Of a stretch of DNA of 64,000 nt, positions 1-8,845 are shown in pieces (position 1 is the first letter of the stretch; each line of letters begins with the position of its first letter). Where the stretch lies: positions 248,001-312,000 of the forward strand of contig NZ_JPRF03000001.1 in NCBI RefSeq assembly GCF_001188955.3, written 5' to 3'. The stretch is from Kitasatospora aureofaciens (lineage in GTDB: Bacteria; Actinomycetota; Actinomycetes; Streptomycetales; Streptomycetaceae). The notes below the pieces were generated by a model. The model searched no databases. It worked only from the letters and a program-made list of their open reading frames with translations, and was not told the DNA's origin. A program made the position numbers and the translations under genes.

Positions 1-79
1 CAACCGCCGGGCGGCGGGTAGCCAGCCATCACTCAACGGATGCCGGACGACGGCTCCTCGACCCGGAAGGAACACAGCG

Positions 80-556
80 ATGGGCATCGTCATCAGCAGC
101 CCTCTGCCGGACAACGACCGCAGGACGACCGGGGAAGCGCTGCAGGGCGCCTTGGTCGACCTGCTGGACCTCTCCCTGGTGGCCAAGCAGGCGCACTGGA
201 ACCTCTACGGACCCCGGTTCCGCTCCGTCCACCTGCAGCTCGACGAAGTGGTCGCCACCGCGCGCAACTTCGCCGACGAGGTGGCCGAGCGCGCCGCCGC
301 GATCGGAGTCAGTCCGGACGGCCGGGCCGCCACGGTCGCCGCCTCCAGCTGCCTGCCCGAGTTCCCCGAGGGCTGGACGGCCGACACGGCGGTGGTCGAC
401 CACCTGGTGAAGGCGTTCGGGGCCGTGATCGAGCGGATGCGGGACCGGATCGACGCGACCGAATCGGCGGACCCGGTCACCCAGGACCTGCTGATCGGAC
501 TCACGGCCGCGCTGGAGAAGCACAGTTGGATGTTCCAGGCGGAGAGCCGGGGCTGA
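80..556 (+). CDS. dps: Dps-family ferritin-like protein
   Basis: A 158-aa Dps mini-ferritin, expected to oxidise Fe(II), store iron as a dodecamer and limit Fenton damage in the cytoplasm. The family signature is seen at residues 36-71: His39, Trp40, His51, Asp55, Asp66 and the DEVAER stretch, which in Dps proteins form the inter-subunit ferroxidase site. AAGGAAC lies about 9 bases before the ATG and decides the start. There is no Lys-rich N- or C-terminal tail of the kind that binds DNA in some Dps proteins, so DNA binding is uncertain. It stands alone and runs into a strong hairpin shared with the convergent flavin reductase gene. Confidence 0.93.
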   Translation: MGIVISSPLPDNDRRTTGEALQGALVDLLDLSLVAKQAHWNLYGPRFRSVHLQLDEVVATARNFADEVAERAAAIGVSPDGRAATVAASSCLPEFPEGWTADTAVVDHLVKAFGAVIERMRDRIDATESADPVTQDLLIGLTAALEKHSWMFQAESRG

Positions 557-558
557 CG

Positions 559-590
559 CCGACGGGCCGGGCACCAGCCCGGCCCGTCGG
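559..590. terminator. Bidirectional terminator hairpin
   Basis: Perfect 13-bp stem (559-571 with 578-590) and a 6-base loop, directly after the dps stop codon and just beyond the convergent flavin reductase stop, so it can serve both genes. Confidence 0.8.
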
Positions 591-614
591 GGAAGCGGCG
601 CCGTGGCAGCCGGG

Positions 615-1091
615 TCATGCCGGGTGCCCGGCGTCGATGTCCGCCACGTCGCGGAACGACAGTACGGGCGTGGCCGACCCCGGGGCGTGGACGTGGCGCG
701 GCTCCAGCAGGAAGCCGGTGTGATCGCCCCAGTCCACCCGGTCCAGCACCCCGCCGACGAACCAGGCCGGCGCCGCGGCGAGGACCGGCACGCCCTCCGG
801 TCCTCGCCGCCAGGCCGTGGCGGCGAACTTGTCGCACTCGTCGCCGGTCCGGCCGCCGAACAACTCGGCCAGCCGGTGGTCGGGCGGCAGCAGATGGACC
901 CCGAGCGCGGGCGCGCGCAGCGCGACGGCGTGGGTGTGGTTCGCCTTCGACAGCCAGACCGTGAACCGCGCCGGATCGATCGAGCACTGCCCGGCGAACC
1001 CCACCAGGCAACCGGCGGGCTCCGGTGCGGCCGCGGTCACGACGTACACCGGATAGTCCAGCATCCCCGTGAACGCGTCGAAACCGGTCAT
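615..1091 (-). CDS. Flavin reductase-like domain protein
   Basis: A 158-aa protein of the flavin reductase-like, FMN-binding split-barrel family. Typical features are the VTA start of strand 1, the GFAGQCSIDPARF segment followed by VWLSKANHTHA, and the LFGGRTGDECDKFA stretch. Such proteins bind FMN and reduce it with NAD(P)H, often to feed a monooxygenase, but stand-alone members of unknown substrate are common. It begins 3 bases after the stop of the upstream MFS transporter, so the two are probably one transcript. This suggests a shared, unidentified substrate (inference). No oxygenase partner lies nearby. Confidence 0.8.
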   Translation of the reverse strand: MTGFDAFTGMLDYPVYVVTAAAPEPAGCLVGFAGQCSIDPARFTVWLSKANHTHAVALRAPALGVHLLPPDHRLAELFGGRTGDECDKFAATAWRRGPEGVPVLAAAPAWFVGGVLDRVDWGDHTGFLLEPRHVHAPGSATPVLSFRDVADIDAGHPA

Positions 1092-1094
1092 CGC

Positions 1095-2579
1095 TCAGGC
1101 CTCCGTCCGGACCGCGCTCAGCGGCGCAGCCAGCGACTCCAGGCTGCGCCGCTCGGCCTTGACGCCGATGGCGGCCTCGACCAGGCCGGCGACGGTCATG
1201 AGGCCGGCGCCGATGCAGAAGGCGAGGGTGGTGTCGGAGACCTTGCCGCTGCTGACCAGGCCGTTGAACAGGAGCGGGCCGCTGATGCCGCCGACCGCCG
1301 TGCCGACGGCGTAGAAGAAGGCGATGCACAGGGCGCGGGTCTCCAGCGGGAAGATCTCGCTGACCGTCAGGTAGGCCGAACTGGCGCCCGCCGAGGCCAG
1401 GAACAGCACGGCCGTCCAGCAGCCGGTCAGGGTGGCGGCGGAGAGCGAGCCGTGCTGGAAGAGGGCGGCGGTGGCGAAGAGCAGGACGCCGGAGCCGATG
1501 TAGGTGCCGGCGATCATCGGTTTGCGGCCGAGCGAGTCGAAGAGGTGGCCGAGCAGCAGCGGGCCGAGGAAGTTGCCGACCGCGATCACCGCGAAGTAGT
1601 AGCCGGTGTGGCCCTCGGGCACGGCGAAGTAGGTGGTCAGGATGGTGGCGTAGCCGAAGGTCACCGCGTTGTAGAGGAACGCCTGGCCGACGAACAGCGC
1701 GAAGCCCAGCGCGGTGCGGCGCGGATAGCGGGACACCACGGTACGGGCGATGGCGACGAACCCCAGCGGTTCGCGCGCGCGGATCCGGATGGGCGCCTCC
1801 TCGACGGGCGGCAGGGGTGCCCCGGTCTGCCGCTCCACCGTCCGCTCCGCCTCCGCCACGATCTGCTCGGCCTCGTCGGCCCGCCCGTGGGTGAACAGCC
1901 AGCGGGGACTCTCCGGGACGTGCCGGCGCACCAGCAGGATGACCAGGCCGAGGACGACACCGATGCCGAAGGCGAGCCGCCAGCCCACGGCGGTGGCGAA
2001 GAGCGAGGTGTTGAGCAGGGCGATCGACGCGAAGGCGCCGAAGGCGGCGCCGACCCAGAAGCTGCCGTTGATGACCAGGTCGATCCGGCCGCGCACCCGG
2101 GCCGGGATCAGCTCGTCGATGGCGGAGTTGATCGCCGCGTACTCGCCGCCGATGCCGAATCCGGTGAAGAAGCGGCAGAGGAAGAAGAACCAGGCCGTCC
2201 AGGACAGCGAGGTGACGGCGGTGGCGGCCAGGTACACGGCGAGGGTGAGCATGAAGAGCTTCTTGCGGCCGAGCCGGTCGGTCAGCCAGCCGAAGAACAG
2301 CGCACCGCTGCACGCACCCGCCACGTAGACGGCTGCGGCGACGGTGGTCACCTGGGCGGTGCTGATGCTGATGCCGCTGCCGTGCTGGGCGAGGCGCCCC
2401 GCCATGTTGCCGACGATCGTCACCTCCAGGCCGTCCAGGATCCAGACGGTGCCCAGTCCGATGACGATCCGCCAGTGCCAGCGTGACCAGGGCAGCCGGT
2501 CGAGGCGGGCGGGGACATCGGTGCTGATCACGCCGGGTTCCGCTTCCCGCGTGCTTCCGGGCTTCGCCGGATCGGCCAT
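1095..2579 (-). CDS. MFS transporter, sugar-porter-like
   Basis: A 494-aa inner-membrane major facilitator with about 12 hydrophobic segments. The loop 2-3 signature GWLTDRLGRKKLF and the loop 8-9 copy DSLGRKPM are both present, together with PESPRWLF after helix 6, as in sugar-porter and SV2/MHS-like carriers. The start is the ATG at 2579, preceded by AGGAGG; the frame stays open 76 codons further upstream without coding character. It is followed at 3 bases by the flavin reductase gene. Substrate unknown; a metabolite or aromatic acid is as likely as a sugar. Confidence 0.85.
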   Translation of the reverse strand: MADPAKPGSTREAEPGVISTDVPARLDRLPWSRWHWRIVIGLGTVWILDGLEVTIVGNMAGRLAQHGSGISISTAQVTTVAAAVYVAGACSGALFFGWLTDRLGRKKLFMLTLAVYLAATAVTSLSWTAWFFFLCRFFTGFGIGGEYAAINSAIDELIPARVRGRIDLVINGSFWVGAAFGAFASIALLNTSLFATAVGWRLAFGIGVVLGLVILLVRRHVPESPRWLFTHGRADEAEQIVAEAERTVERQTGAPLPPVEEAPIRIRAREPLGFVAIARTVVSRYPRRTALGFALFVGQAFLYNAVTFGYATILTTYFAVPEGHTGYYFAVIAVGNFLGPLLLGHLFDSLGRKPMIAGTYIGSGVLLFATAALFQHGSLSAATLTGCWTAVLFLASAGASSAYLTVSEIFPLETRALCIAFFYAVGTAVGGISGPLLFNGLVSSGKVSDTTLAFCIGAGLMTVAGLVEAAIGVKAERRSLESLAAPLSAVRTEA

Positions 2580-2876
2580 GGTGGACCTCCTCGTCCTCGG
2601 GTCGGTGATCGATGCGCGTCTGCCCGGTTCTGCGGAGCCCAAGCCGGTCGGCGCGCCGTTGGAGCAGGCCGGGGGCGGGTAGGCGCGGGCCTCGAGGCGT
2701 CGGTGCCGTGGGCCACCGTCCGTGACCGGGTGGAGGAGGACGAGAATGAACACGACGACGCACGGTGGCGCCGAAGAGGGTGGGGGCGACGCGGCGCGCA
2801 GTCTCACCGAGTTCCACCGCGAACCTGGTCCGCCAGGAGCTCCTGAACCGGCCCTGGAACGCTCCGTCCCGGCGGA

Positions 2877-3401
2877 TCAGGCGGCGGTGTCCGCTTCCGC
2901 GCCCGGCACCCCGCGGGGCCCGTCCGCCGGTGGGCCGGCGGCGACCGCCCCGAGATGGACCAGGAGAGCGCGCAGCCGACGCGAGGCCTCTTCGGCGTCG
3001 GCCAGTTCGCCGGGGGTCGGCACGGTGGTGCCGAAGGACCGCCGCGGGTCCGCGGGCAGGGACCGCCAGTGCAGGACGGGCGCGAGGACGGTGCTCGCCC
3101 GCGCGAGCAACCACGCCAACTGTCCGTGGGTGCGGGCGATGCCGATGGCGAGGACGGCCAGGACCTCGCGGAGGTGCTCCAGGCGGTCGAGGACCGGCAG
3201 CCGCTCCTGGGCGGGCGCGGCGCCGACCGAATCCGCGATGCCCTCGGCGGCGCGTCCGGCAAGCACCACGTCCTGCGCTGTGAACTCCCATATACCATCG
3301 AGGAGTTGGAGTTCTACCTCGGCGGCGAGCCGCTCAACTCGCGTGCACATCAGGGAACACGGGCCGGATGCCGGGGCGGGTGGATTCGGGTGCGAGGTCA
3401 T
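2877..3401 (-). CDS. Hypothetical helical protein
   Basis: A 174-aa protein I do not recognise. It is rich in Ala, Leu and Arg and looks all-helical; residues around 35-100 give amphipathic helices with regular Leu/Ala spacing, and the tail is Pro/Ala/Gly-rich. No signal peptide or membrane segment is seen. The start chosen is the ATG at 3401 after a GGAAGGGA ribosome site; the frame opens 14 codons earlier. It is divergent from the small membrane protein at 3701, about 300 bases away, and follows the MFS pair on the same strand with a 297-base gap in which I see no gene. Confidence 0.55.
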   Translation of the reverse strand: MTSHPNPPAPASGPCSLMCTRVERLAAEVELQLLDGIWEFTAQDVVLAGRAAEGIADSVGAAPAQERLPVLDRLEHLREVLAVLAIGIARTHGQLAWLLARASTVLAPVLHWRSLPADPRRSFGTTVPTPGELADAEEASRRLRALLVHLGAVAAGPPADGPRGVPGAEADTAA

Positions 3402-3700
3402 GCGGTCCCTTCCGGTGGAGAACAGCGCTCTGGGACACGGCAACGGGGACGCAGTGTTGCTCCAGCCTGGGGGGCCGCGGCGCCCGCCCGCAGCGACCGG
3501 GACGAAAAACCCGGCCCCGGGCAGTCAGCTGAGCGAAACCAGCCGCCCCGCCCGGGTGTGAAGCCGCCCGTTCTGCGGAAGCCACCCGTACGGAAACCGG
3601 CGCATGGACGGCCCCGATCCGGTAAGACGCCGGGGCGGCGGCCGACCGACCGTCGCGCAGGAGCGGTCCGCACCGGACGGCCGGGCGGGAAGGAGACATC

Positions 3701-4189
3701 ATGACCGTGCGCACCCGCGCGCTGGAGGGCCTCGCCGCCGGAGCGGTCGGCACCACCGCGCTCAACGCCGTCACCTACCTCGACATGGCCGTCCGCGGCA
3801 GGGCCGCCAGCGAGGCCCCGCAGGAGGCTGTCGAGACCCTGGCCGACCGGGCGGGAGTGTCCGTTCCGGGCGACCACGACGAACGCGACAACCGGATCGC
3901 GGGCCTGGGCCCGCTGCTCGGACTGGGCACCGGACTGGCCGTGGGCCTGGGCATCGGCGTCCTGACCGCCGCGGTCAAGGCCCCCGCCGGCAGGGCCGGC
4001 GCCTGCATCGTCGCCCTCGGCGCCGCGGCGGCGGCACTGGCCGCCTCCGACGCCCCGATGGCCGCGCTCGGCATCAGCGACCCCAGGGAATGGGAGCCCG
4101 CCGACTGGGCCGCCGACATCGTCCCGCACCTCGCCTACGGCGCCGCCACTGCCGCCGTCCTGCTCACCCTCCGCCGCGCCCGGCGCTGA
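3701..4189 (+). CDS. Small integral membrane protein
   Basis: A 162-aa protein with several Gly/Ala-rich hydrophobic segments: about residues 12-30, 68-88 and 97-118, with a further one near 140-156. A conserved-looking acidic segment with DHDERDNR lies between helices 1 and 2. AAGGAGA is placed 6 bases before the ATG. Proteins of this kind are common and uncharacterised in streptomycetes; no function is assigned. It precedes the MerR regulator on the same strand but that gene appears to have its own leaderless promoter. Confidence 0.7.
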   Translation: MTVRTRALEGLAAGAVGTTALNAVTYLDMAVRGRAASEAPQEAVETLADRAGVSVPGDHDERDNRIAGLGPLLGLGTGLAVGLGIGVLTAAVKAPAGRAGACIVALGAAAAALAASDAPMAALGISDPREWEPADWAADIVPHLAYGAATAAVLLTLRRARR

Positions 4190-4407
4190 CCTGCCCCGCG
4201 TTCGGTGCGGCGAAGACGCGACAACGCTGCAAGAACGATGCGCAAACGATGCGACTCGCGACACCGCCCGCCGCTGCGTGAGAGTCGGACCGTGCAGGCA
4301 ATCACCGAGCGGTCGCCCGTCCAACGGCCGGCCCCCAGGCCCCTCGCCCCCGGCGGACCGCTTCCCGCCGCGCGCGCGTCGGCCGACCGCGCCCCGGCGA
4401 CCCGTCG

Positions 4408-4413
4408 TAGGCT
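4408..4413 (+). promoter_or_regulatory. -10 box of leaderless MerR gene
   Basis: TAGGCT ends 7 bases before the GTG at 4421, the spacing expected when transcription starts at the start codon. No Shine-Dalgarno sequence precedes this GTG. Confidence 0.5.
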
Positions 4414-4420
4414 CACCGGC

Positions 4421-5362
4421 GTGACCGCCCCGCCCGCTCCCGCCCCGGCCGGACTGACCACCGGAGCCCTCGGCCGGCGGCTCGGCGTCTCGCCCACCAC
4501 CATCCGGTCCTGGGAGCGCCGTTACGGCATCGGCCCCGCCCACCGCGACCCCGGGCGGCACCGGCGGTGGGAGCCGGCCGACGTGGCCGTCCTGGAGGAG
4601 ATGTGCCGGCTCATGGCGCGGGGAGTCACGCCCGCCGAAGCCGCGCGCGTCGCCCTGGCGGGCGCCGGATCCACCCTCCCGACGGTTCGGACCGGAACGG
4701 CCTCCGGCGGCAACACCCTGCGCGTGGGCACCGTACGGCCCGAGTGCCGGGGTCTGGCCCGTGCCGCCGTACGGCTCGACGCCCCCGAGATGGCCCTCAT
4801 CCTGCGCCGAAACGTCGACGAACTCGGCCCGGTCACCGCCTGGACGGAGGTGATGACCCCCGCGCTGCGGGCGGTCGGGCGCAAGTGGGCCACCGAGGGC
4901 GAACGCTACGTCGAGGTGGAGCACCTGCTGTCCTGGCACGTCTCGGCCGCCCTGCGCCGGGCCGCCGAGCAGGTGCGGCCGCAGACCGGCCCGGCCGCGT
5001 TGCTCGCCGGCATGCCGACGGAACTGCACAGCCTGGCGCTGGAGGCGCTCGCCGCCGCCCTGACCGAGCGCGGGCTCCCGTTCCGGATGTTCGGCGCGGC
5101 TCTGCCGCCCGACGCCCTGCTCGAAGCCGTCCGCCGGACGGGCCCGCCCGCGGTGCTGCTCTGGTCGCAGGCCACCAGGACCGCCGACCGGGCGCTGGTC
5201 GAGCGGGTCGTCAGCACCGCCTGGGGCCCGCAGGGCGCGCGCACCCGACCGGTGGTGCTGGTCGCCGGACCGGGCTGGGCCGGCTCCCGCCGCCCGCCCG
5301 GCACCCTGCGCCCCCGGGACCTCACCACCGCGCTCCACCTGCTGGAGGGGCTGCTGCGCTGA
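4421..5362 (+). CDS. MerR regulator with B12-binding-like domain (LitR/CarH type)
   Basis: A 313-aa regulator. Residues about 14-80 form a MerR winged helix (LTTGALGRRLGVSPTTIRSWERRYG). The rest resembles the helix bundle plus Rossmann cobalamin-binding domain of CarH/LitR photoreceptors, which use adenosylcobalamin to sense light. In the bundle, a Trp is followed by EVEHLL; in the Rossmann part the usual ExHxxG appears as ELHSLA, so the cobalamin-ligand His may be kept while the Gly is lost. The GTG at 4421 is preferred to the upstream ATG at 4205 because of the -10 box 7 bases upstream and the lack of conserved sequence before it. It lies directly upstream of an SDR-photolyase operon, which supports a light-response role. 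Confidence 0.8.
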   Translation: MTAPPAPAPAGLTTGALGRRLGVSPTTIRSWERRYGIGPAHRDPGRHRRWEPADVAVLEEMCRLMARGVTPAEAARVALAGAGSTLPTVRTGTASGGNTLRVGTVRPECRGLARAAVRLDAPEMALILRRNVDELGPVTAWTEVMTPALRAVGRKWATEGERYVEVEHLLSWHVSAALRRAAEQVRPQTGPAALLAGMPTELHSLALEALAAALTERGLPFRMFGAALPPDALLEAVRRTGPPAVLLWSQATRTADRALVERVVSTAWGPQGARTRPVVLVAGPGWAGSRRPPGTLRPRDLTTALHLLEGLLR

Positions 5363-5414
5363 TCCGCCGCAGGGCAGGCCCTCGGCACCCGACCCCCGGA
5401 AGGAGCGGAACACC

Positions 5415-6962
5415 GTGGACGAGCGAACCCGGACCGGAAAACTCTGCCTGGTCACCGGCGCCACCGGCTACATCGGAGGACGGCTGGTCCCCGAACTGCT
5501 CTCCGCCGGGCACCGGGTGCGCTGCCTGGTGCGGGACCAGCGCCGGCTGCGCGACCAGCCGTGGCGCGGCCGGGTGACGGCCGCCACCGGCGACGTCACC
5601 CGGCCCGAGACCCTGGACGGCGCCTTCGACGGCGTCGACGTCGCCTACTACCTGGTGCACTCCCTCGGCACCGGGCCGGACTTCGAGGACACCGACCGCC
5701 GCGCCGCCCGGGCCTTCGCCCGCGCGGCAGCCCGGGCCGGGGTCCGCCGGATCGTCTACCTCAGCGGGCTGCTGCCCACCGGGGTGCCCGAGGCCGAGCT
5801 CTCGCCGCACCTGCGCTCGCGCGCCGAGGTCGGCCGGGTCCTGCGCTCCGCCGGCGTACCGACCGCCGAACTGCGGGCCGCCGTCATCATCGGCTCCGGC
5901 TCCGCCTCCTTCGAGATGCTCCGCTACCTGACCGAACGCCTGCCCGCCATGGTCACCCCGCGCTGGGTCAACACCCGGATCCAGCCGATCGCCGTCCGTG
6001 ACGTGCTCCGCTACCTGGTCGCCGCCGCCTCGCTGCCGCCGGAGGTCGACCGGGCCTTCGACATCGGCGGACCGGACGTGCTGACCTATCGGCTGATGAT
6101 GCAGCGCTACGCGAAGGTGGCCGACCTGCCCCGGCGGCTGATCGTGCCGGTGCCCGTCCTGACCCCGGCGCTGTCCAGCTACTGGGTCGCCCTGGTCACC
6201 CCGGTGCCCGGTCCGCTCGCCCGCCCGCTGGTGGAATCGCTGCGGCACGAGGTGGTCTGCGGCGAGCACGACATCGCCCACTGGATCCCGGACCCGCCGC
6301 AGGGACTGACCGGCTTCGACCGCGCCGTCGAACTCGCCCTGCGCCGCATCCGCGAAGCCAGGGTCACCACCCGCTGGTCCTCCGCCTCACTCCCCGGCGC
6401 CCCCAGCGACCCGCTGCCCACCGACCCGGACTGGGCGGGCGGCAGCCTCTACCAGGACCTACGGGAACGGCGGGTGGCGGCGGACCCGGCCGCCGTGTGG
6501 CGGGTCGTCGAGGGCGTCGGCGGTGAGAACGGCTGGTACTCCCTGCCGTTCGCCTGGGCGCTGCGCGGCACTCTCGACCGGCTGGCCGGCGGCGTCGGGC
6601 TGCGCCGCGGCCGACGCGACCGGGACCACCTCCGGGTCGGCGACGCCCTCGACTTCTGGCGGGTGGAGGAGATCGAGCCCGGGCGGCTGCTGCGGCTGCG
6701 GGCCGAGATGCGCCTGCCGGGCCTGGCCTGGCTGGAACTGAGGGTCGCCCCCGACGGCGCCGGCGGGACGTGCTACCGCCAGCGCGCGCTGTTCCACCCG
6801 CACGGACTGGCCGGCCACGCCTACTGGTGGTCGGTGGCGCCGTTCCACTCCCTGGTGTTCGGTGCGATGGCGCGCAACATCACGGAACGCGCCCGAGCGG
6901 CCGCCGTGCCCCGCAGCACCCTGAACACCCCGACCGCATCCGCTCCGAGGGCCCATCCATGA
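5415..6962 (+). CDS. NAD(P)-binding SDR with DUF2867 domain
   Basis: A 515-aa two-domain protein. The N-terminal half is an atypical extended SDR with the Rossmann motif TGATGYIGG at about residues 15-23 and a YLSGL strand in place of the usual catalytic YxxxK. The C-terminal part, about residues 345-500, matches DUF2867. GTG start at 5415 with GGAAGGAG upstream. Its stop overlaps the photolyase start by 4 bases (ATGA), so the two are translationally coupled. Proteins of this architecture accompany photolyase genes in light-induced actinobacterial clusters (established for crt/lit-type clusters); the substrate is unknown. Confidence 0.85.
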   Translation: MDERTRTGKLCLVTGATGYIGGRLVPELLSAGHRVRCLVRDQRRLRDQPWRGRVTAATGDVTRPETLDGAFDGVDVAYYLVHSLGTGPDFEDTDRRAARAFARAAARAGVRRIVYLSGLLPTGVPEAELSPHLRSRAEVGRVLRSAGVPTAELRAAVIIGSGSASFEMLRYLTERLPAMVTPRWVNTRIQPIAVRDVLRYLVAAASLPPEVDRAFDIGGPDVLTYRLMMQRYAKVADLPRRLIVPVPVLTPALSSYWVALVTPVPGPLARPLVESLRHEVVCGEHDIAHWIPDPPQGLTGFDRAVELALRRIREARVTTRWSSASLPGAPSDPLPTDPDWAGGSLYQDLRERRVAADPAAVWRVVEGVGGENGWYSLPFAWALRGTLDRLAGGVGLRRGRRDRDHLRVGDALDFWRVEEIEPGRLLRLRAEMRLPGLAWLELRVAPDGAGGTCYRQRALFHPHGLAGHAYWWSVAPFHSLVFGAMARNITERARAAAVPRSTLNTPTASAPRAHP

Positions 6963-8278
6963 CCGTCTCGATCGCCCTGTTCACCCAGGACCTGCGCCTG
7001 CACGACAACCCCGTGCTGCACGCCGCCCGCGACGCCGCCGACCAGGTGGTGCCGCTGTTCGTCCTCGACCCCTCCGTGGAGGCGGCCGGCTTCGCGGCCC
7101 CGAACCGGATGGCCTTCCTGGCCGACTGCCTCGTCGACCTGGACGCCGGGCTGCGCGGCGCCGGCTCGCGCCTGATCGTGCGCCGCGGCGCGACCGCCGA
7201 GCAGACGGCCCGGGTCGCCGCCGAGACCGGCGCCGCCACCGTGCACGTCGCGGCCGGCGTCAGCGCCTTCGCCCGTCGGCGCGAGGCGGCGCTGCTCGCC
7301 CTGTTCGGCGGACGGCTGCACGTCCACGACGCCTCCGTGACGGTGGTCCCCGCCGGGCGGATCGCCCCGGCGGGCCGCGACCACTACGCGGTCTTCACGC
7401 CGTACCACCGGGTCTGGCAACAGGCGCCCCACCGCACGGTGCTGGGCGCGCCCCGGGTGATCCGCACGCCGGACGGCATCGGCAGCGAGAGCCTCGTGGC
7501 CACGGGCCCGCTCTCCCCGGCCCTGCCCCGCGGTGGGGAGAGCGCGGCCCGGGAGCGCTGGCGGCGCTGGGACCTCGACGGGTACGCCGAGGGGCACGAC
7601 GACCTGGCCGGCGACTCGACCTCCCGGCTCTCCCCCTACCTGCACTTCGGCTGCCTGTCACCCACCGAGCTGGTGGCCCGCGCCCTCCGGCACGGCGGCG
7701 CCGGGGCGGAGGCCTTCGTCCGGCAGCTGGCCTGGCGCGACTTCCACCACCAGGTCCTCGCCGCCCGCCCCGACGCCGCCCACCGCGACTACCGCACCAG
7801 GAACGACCCCTGGCACCACGACGAGCGCGAGGCCGAGGCCTGGCGGCAGGGCCGCACCGGCTACCCGATCGTCGACGCCGGGATGCGCCAGCTCGCCCAC
7901 GAGGGCTGGATGCACAACCGCGCCCGCCTGCTGACGGCGAGCTTCCTCGCCAAGTCCCTCTACCTGGACTGGCGGATCGGCGCCGCCCACTTCCTCACCC
8001 TGCTGGTCGACGGCGACATCGCGAACAACCAGCTCAACTGGCAATGGGTCGCCGGCACCGGCACCGACACCCGCCCCAACCGGGTCCTCAACCCGCTGCG
8101 CCAGGCCGAGCGCTACGACCCCGACGGGAACTACGTGCGCCGCTGGCTGCCGGAACTCGCCCACCTGCCCGGGCGCGCCGTCCACCGCCCCTGGCCGCTC
8201 GCCCCCGACTACCCGGACCCGCTCATCGACCCCGACACCCTCTCGGCCCGCCTGCGCCGGGCCCGCGGCCTGGACTGA
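6959..8278 (+). CDS. phr: Deoxyribodipyrimidine photo-lyase
   Basis: A 439-aa class I CPD photolyase of the cryptochrome/photolyase family, repairing UV-induced cyclobutane pyrimidine dimers with blue light. The N-terminal antenna domain begins ALFTQDLRLHDNP. The FAD-binding domain includes YPIVDAGMRQL, EGWMHNRARL, DGDIANNQLNWQW and the TDTRPNRVLNP region, all typical of active enzymes. The ATG at 6959 overlaps the upstream SDR stop; the open frame extends further 5-prime inside the SDR gene and is not used. Expression is probably controlled by the MerR/B12-type regulator at 4421. Confidence 0.95.
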   Translation: MTVSIALFTQDLRLHDNPVLHAARDAADQVVPLFVLDPSVEAAGFAAPNRMAFLADCLVDLDAGLRGAGSRLIVRRGATAEQTARVAAETGAATVHVAAGVSAFARRREAALLALFGGRLHVHDASVTVVPAGRIAPAGRDHYAVFTPYHRVWQQAPHRTVLGAPRVIRTPDGIGSESLVATGPLSPALPRGGESAARERWRRWDLDGYAEGHDDLAGDSTSRLSPYLHFGCLSPTELVARALRHGGAGAEAFVRQLAWRDFHHQVLAARPDAAHRDYRTRNDPWHHDEREAEAWRQGRTGYPIVDAGMRQLAHEGWMHNRARLLTASFLAKSLYLDWRIGAAHFLTLLVDGDIANNQLNWQWVAGTGTDTRPNRVLNPLRQAERYDPDGNYVRRWLPELAHLPGRAVHRPWPLAPDYPDPLIDPDTLSARLRRARGLD

Positions 8279-8392
8279 GGACACCCGCCGCACCGCGGCC
8301 GGTGCCGCCCCGTCGCTCTGCGGGGGCGCTGCGTCCGGCCGTACGCGGCGGAGGCGGCGGCAGTCGGCTTCACTCCGTGGCGGCCCCGATGT

Positions 8393-8845
8393 TCAGCGCA
8401 CCTCGACGGTGTAGTGCCGCTCGCCCTGGTCAGAGCCGCCCGCGCCGCCGGTGTGGTTGGGGTTGCGCAGGGTGATGGTCGCCCGGCCGGGGTTGGGGCC
8501 GGCCCGGAAGACGAAGTAGTAGCGGCCGCCGGAGCCGGCCGAACCGGTGGCGCCGACCAGGTCCTTGAGGCCGAAGTTCTTGACGTACTCGTCGCCCACG
8601 GTCTGGACGGCCGTCGGGTCGGGAACCGGCTCGGCCACGCTCCAGACCTGGCCGGTCACCCGGTGGGCGCTGACCTCGACGGAGAACAACTCGCCCGGTT
8701 TCACGGCCAGTTCACCGGAGTCTGCGGTGAACACCGCGCCGTGGTCGAGCTTGCCGGTGGTCATCCGGTGGACCACCACCGCCCCCACCACGCCCGCGAC
8801 GGCCAGCAGCGCGAACGCTCCGACCAGGATCCGACGCCAGTTCAC
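8393..8845 (-). CDS. Membrane-anchored chagasin-like (I42) protease inhibitor
   Basis: A 150-aa protein with one N-terminal membrane segment (about residues 5-25) and an outward-facing domain. That domain follows the chagasin/I42 plan: GELFSVEV strand, a TG turn at 64-65 followed by Trp68 (compare NPTTGxxW loop L2), a GGRYYFVF strand at 106-113 (loop L4), a shortened RNPN at 127-130 where family members have RPW (loop L6), and ERHYTVEV at the end. I42 proteins inhibit papain-type cysteine peptidases. The gene is last in a four-gene unit whose second gene encodes a papain-like effector, and its ATG overlaps the previous stop by 4 bases. I infer an immunity protein guarding the outside of the membrane. 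The I42 call rests on motif reading only. Confidence 0.65.
   Translation of the reverse strand: MNWRRILVGAFALLAVAGVVGAVVVHRMTTGKLDHGAVFTADSGELAVKPGELFSVEVSAHRVTGQVWSVAEPVPDPTAVQTVGDEYVKNFGLKDLVGATGSAGSGGRYYFVFRAGPNPGRATITLRNPNHTGGAGGSDQGERHYTVEVR

Noticed and set aside
603..2486. A 627-codon plus-strand frame opposite the MFS gene
   Set aside because: Exact antisense of a well-supported transporter; low-complexity Gly/Asp/Gln text.
205..3291. A 1028-codon minus-strand open frame
   Set aside because: It crosses dps, the flavin reductase and the MFS gene in another phase, is Arg/Pro/Gly-rich and has no domain; an effect of high GC.
3398..5464. A 688-codon minus-strand frame opposite the MerR gene
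   Set aside because: Gly/Gln-rich shadow; the plus strand carries clear MerR and membrane-protein coding.
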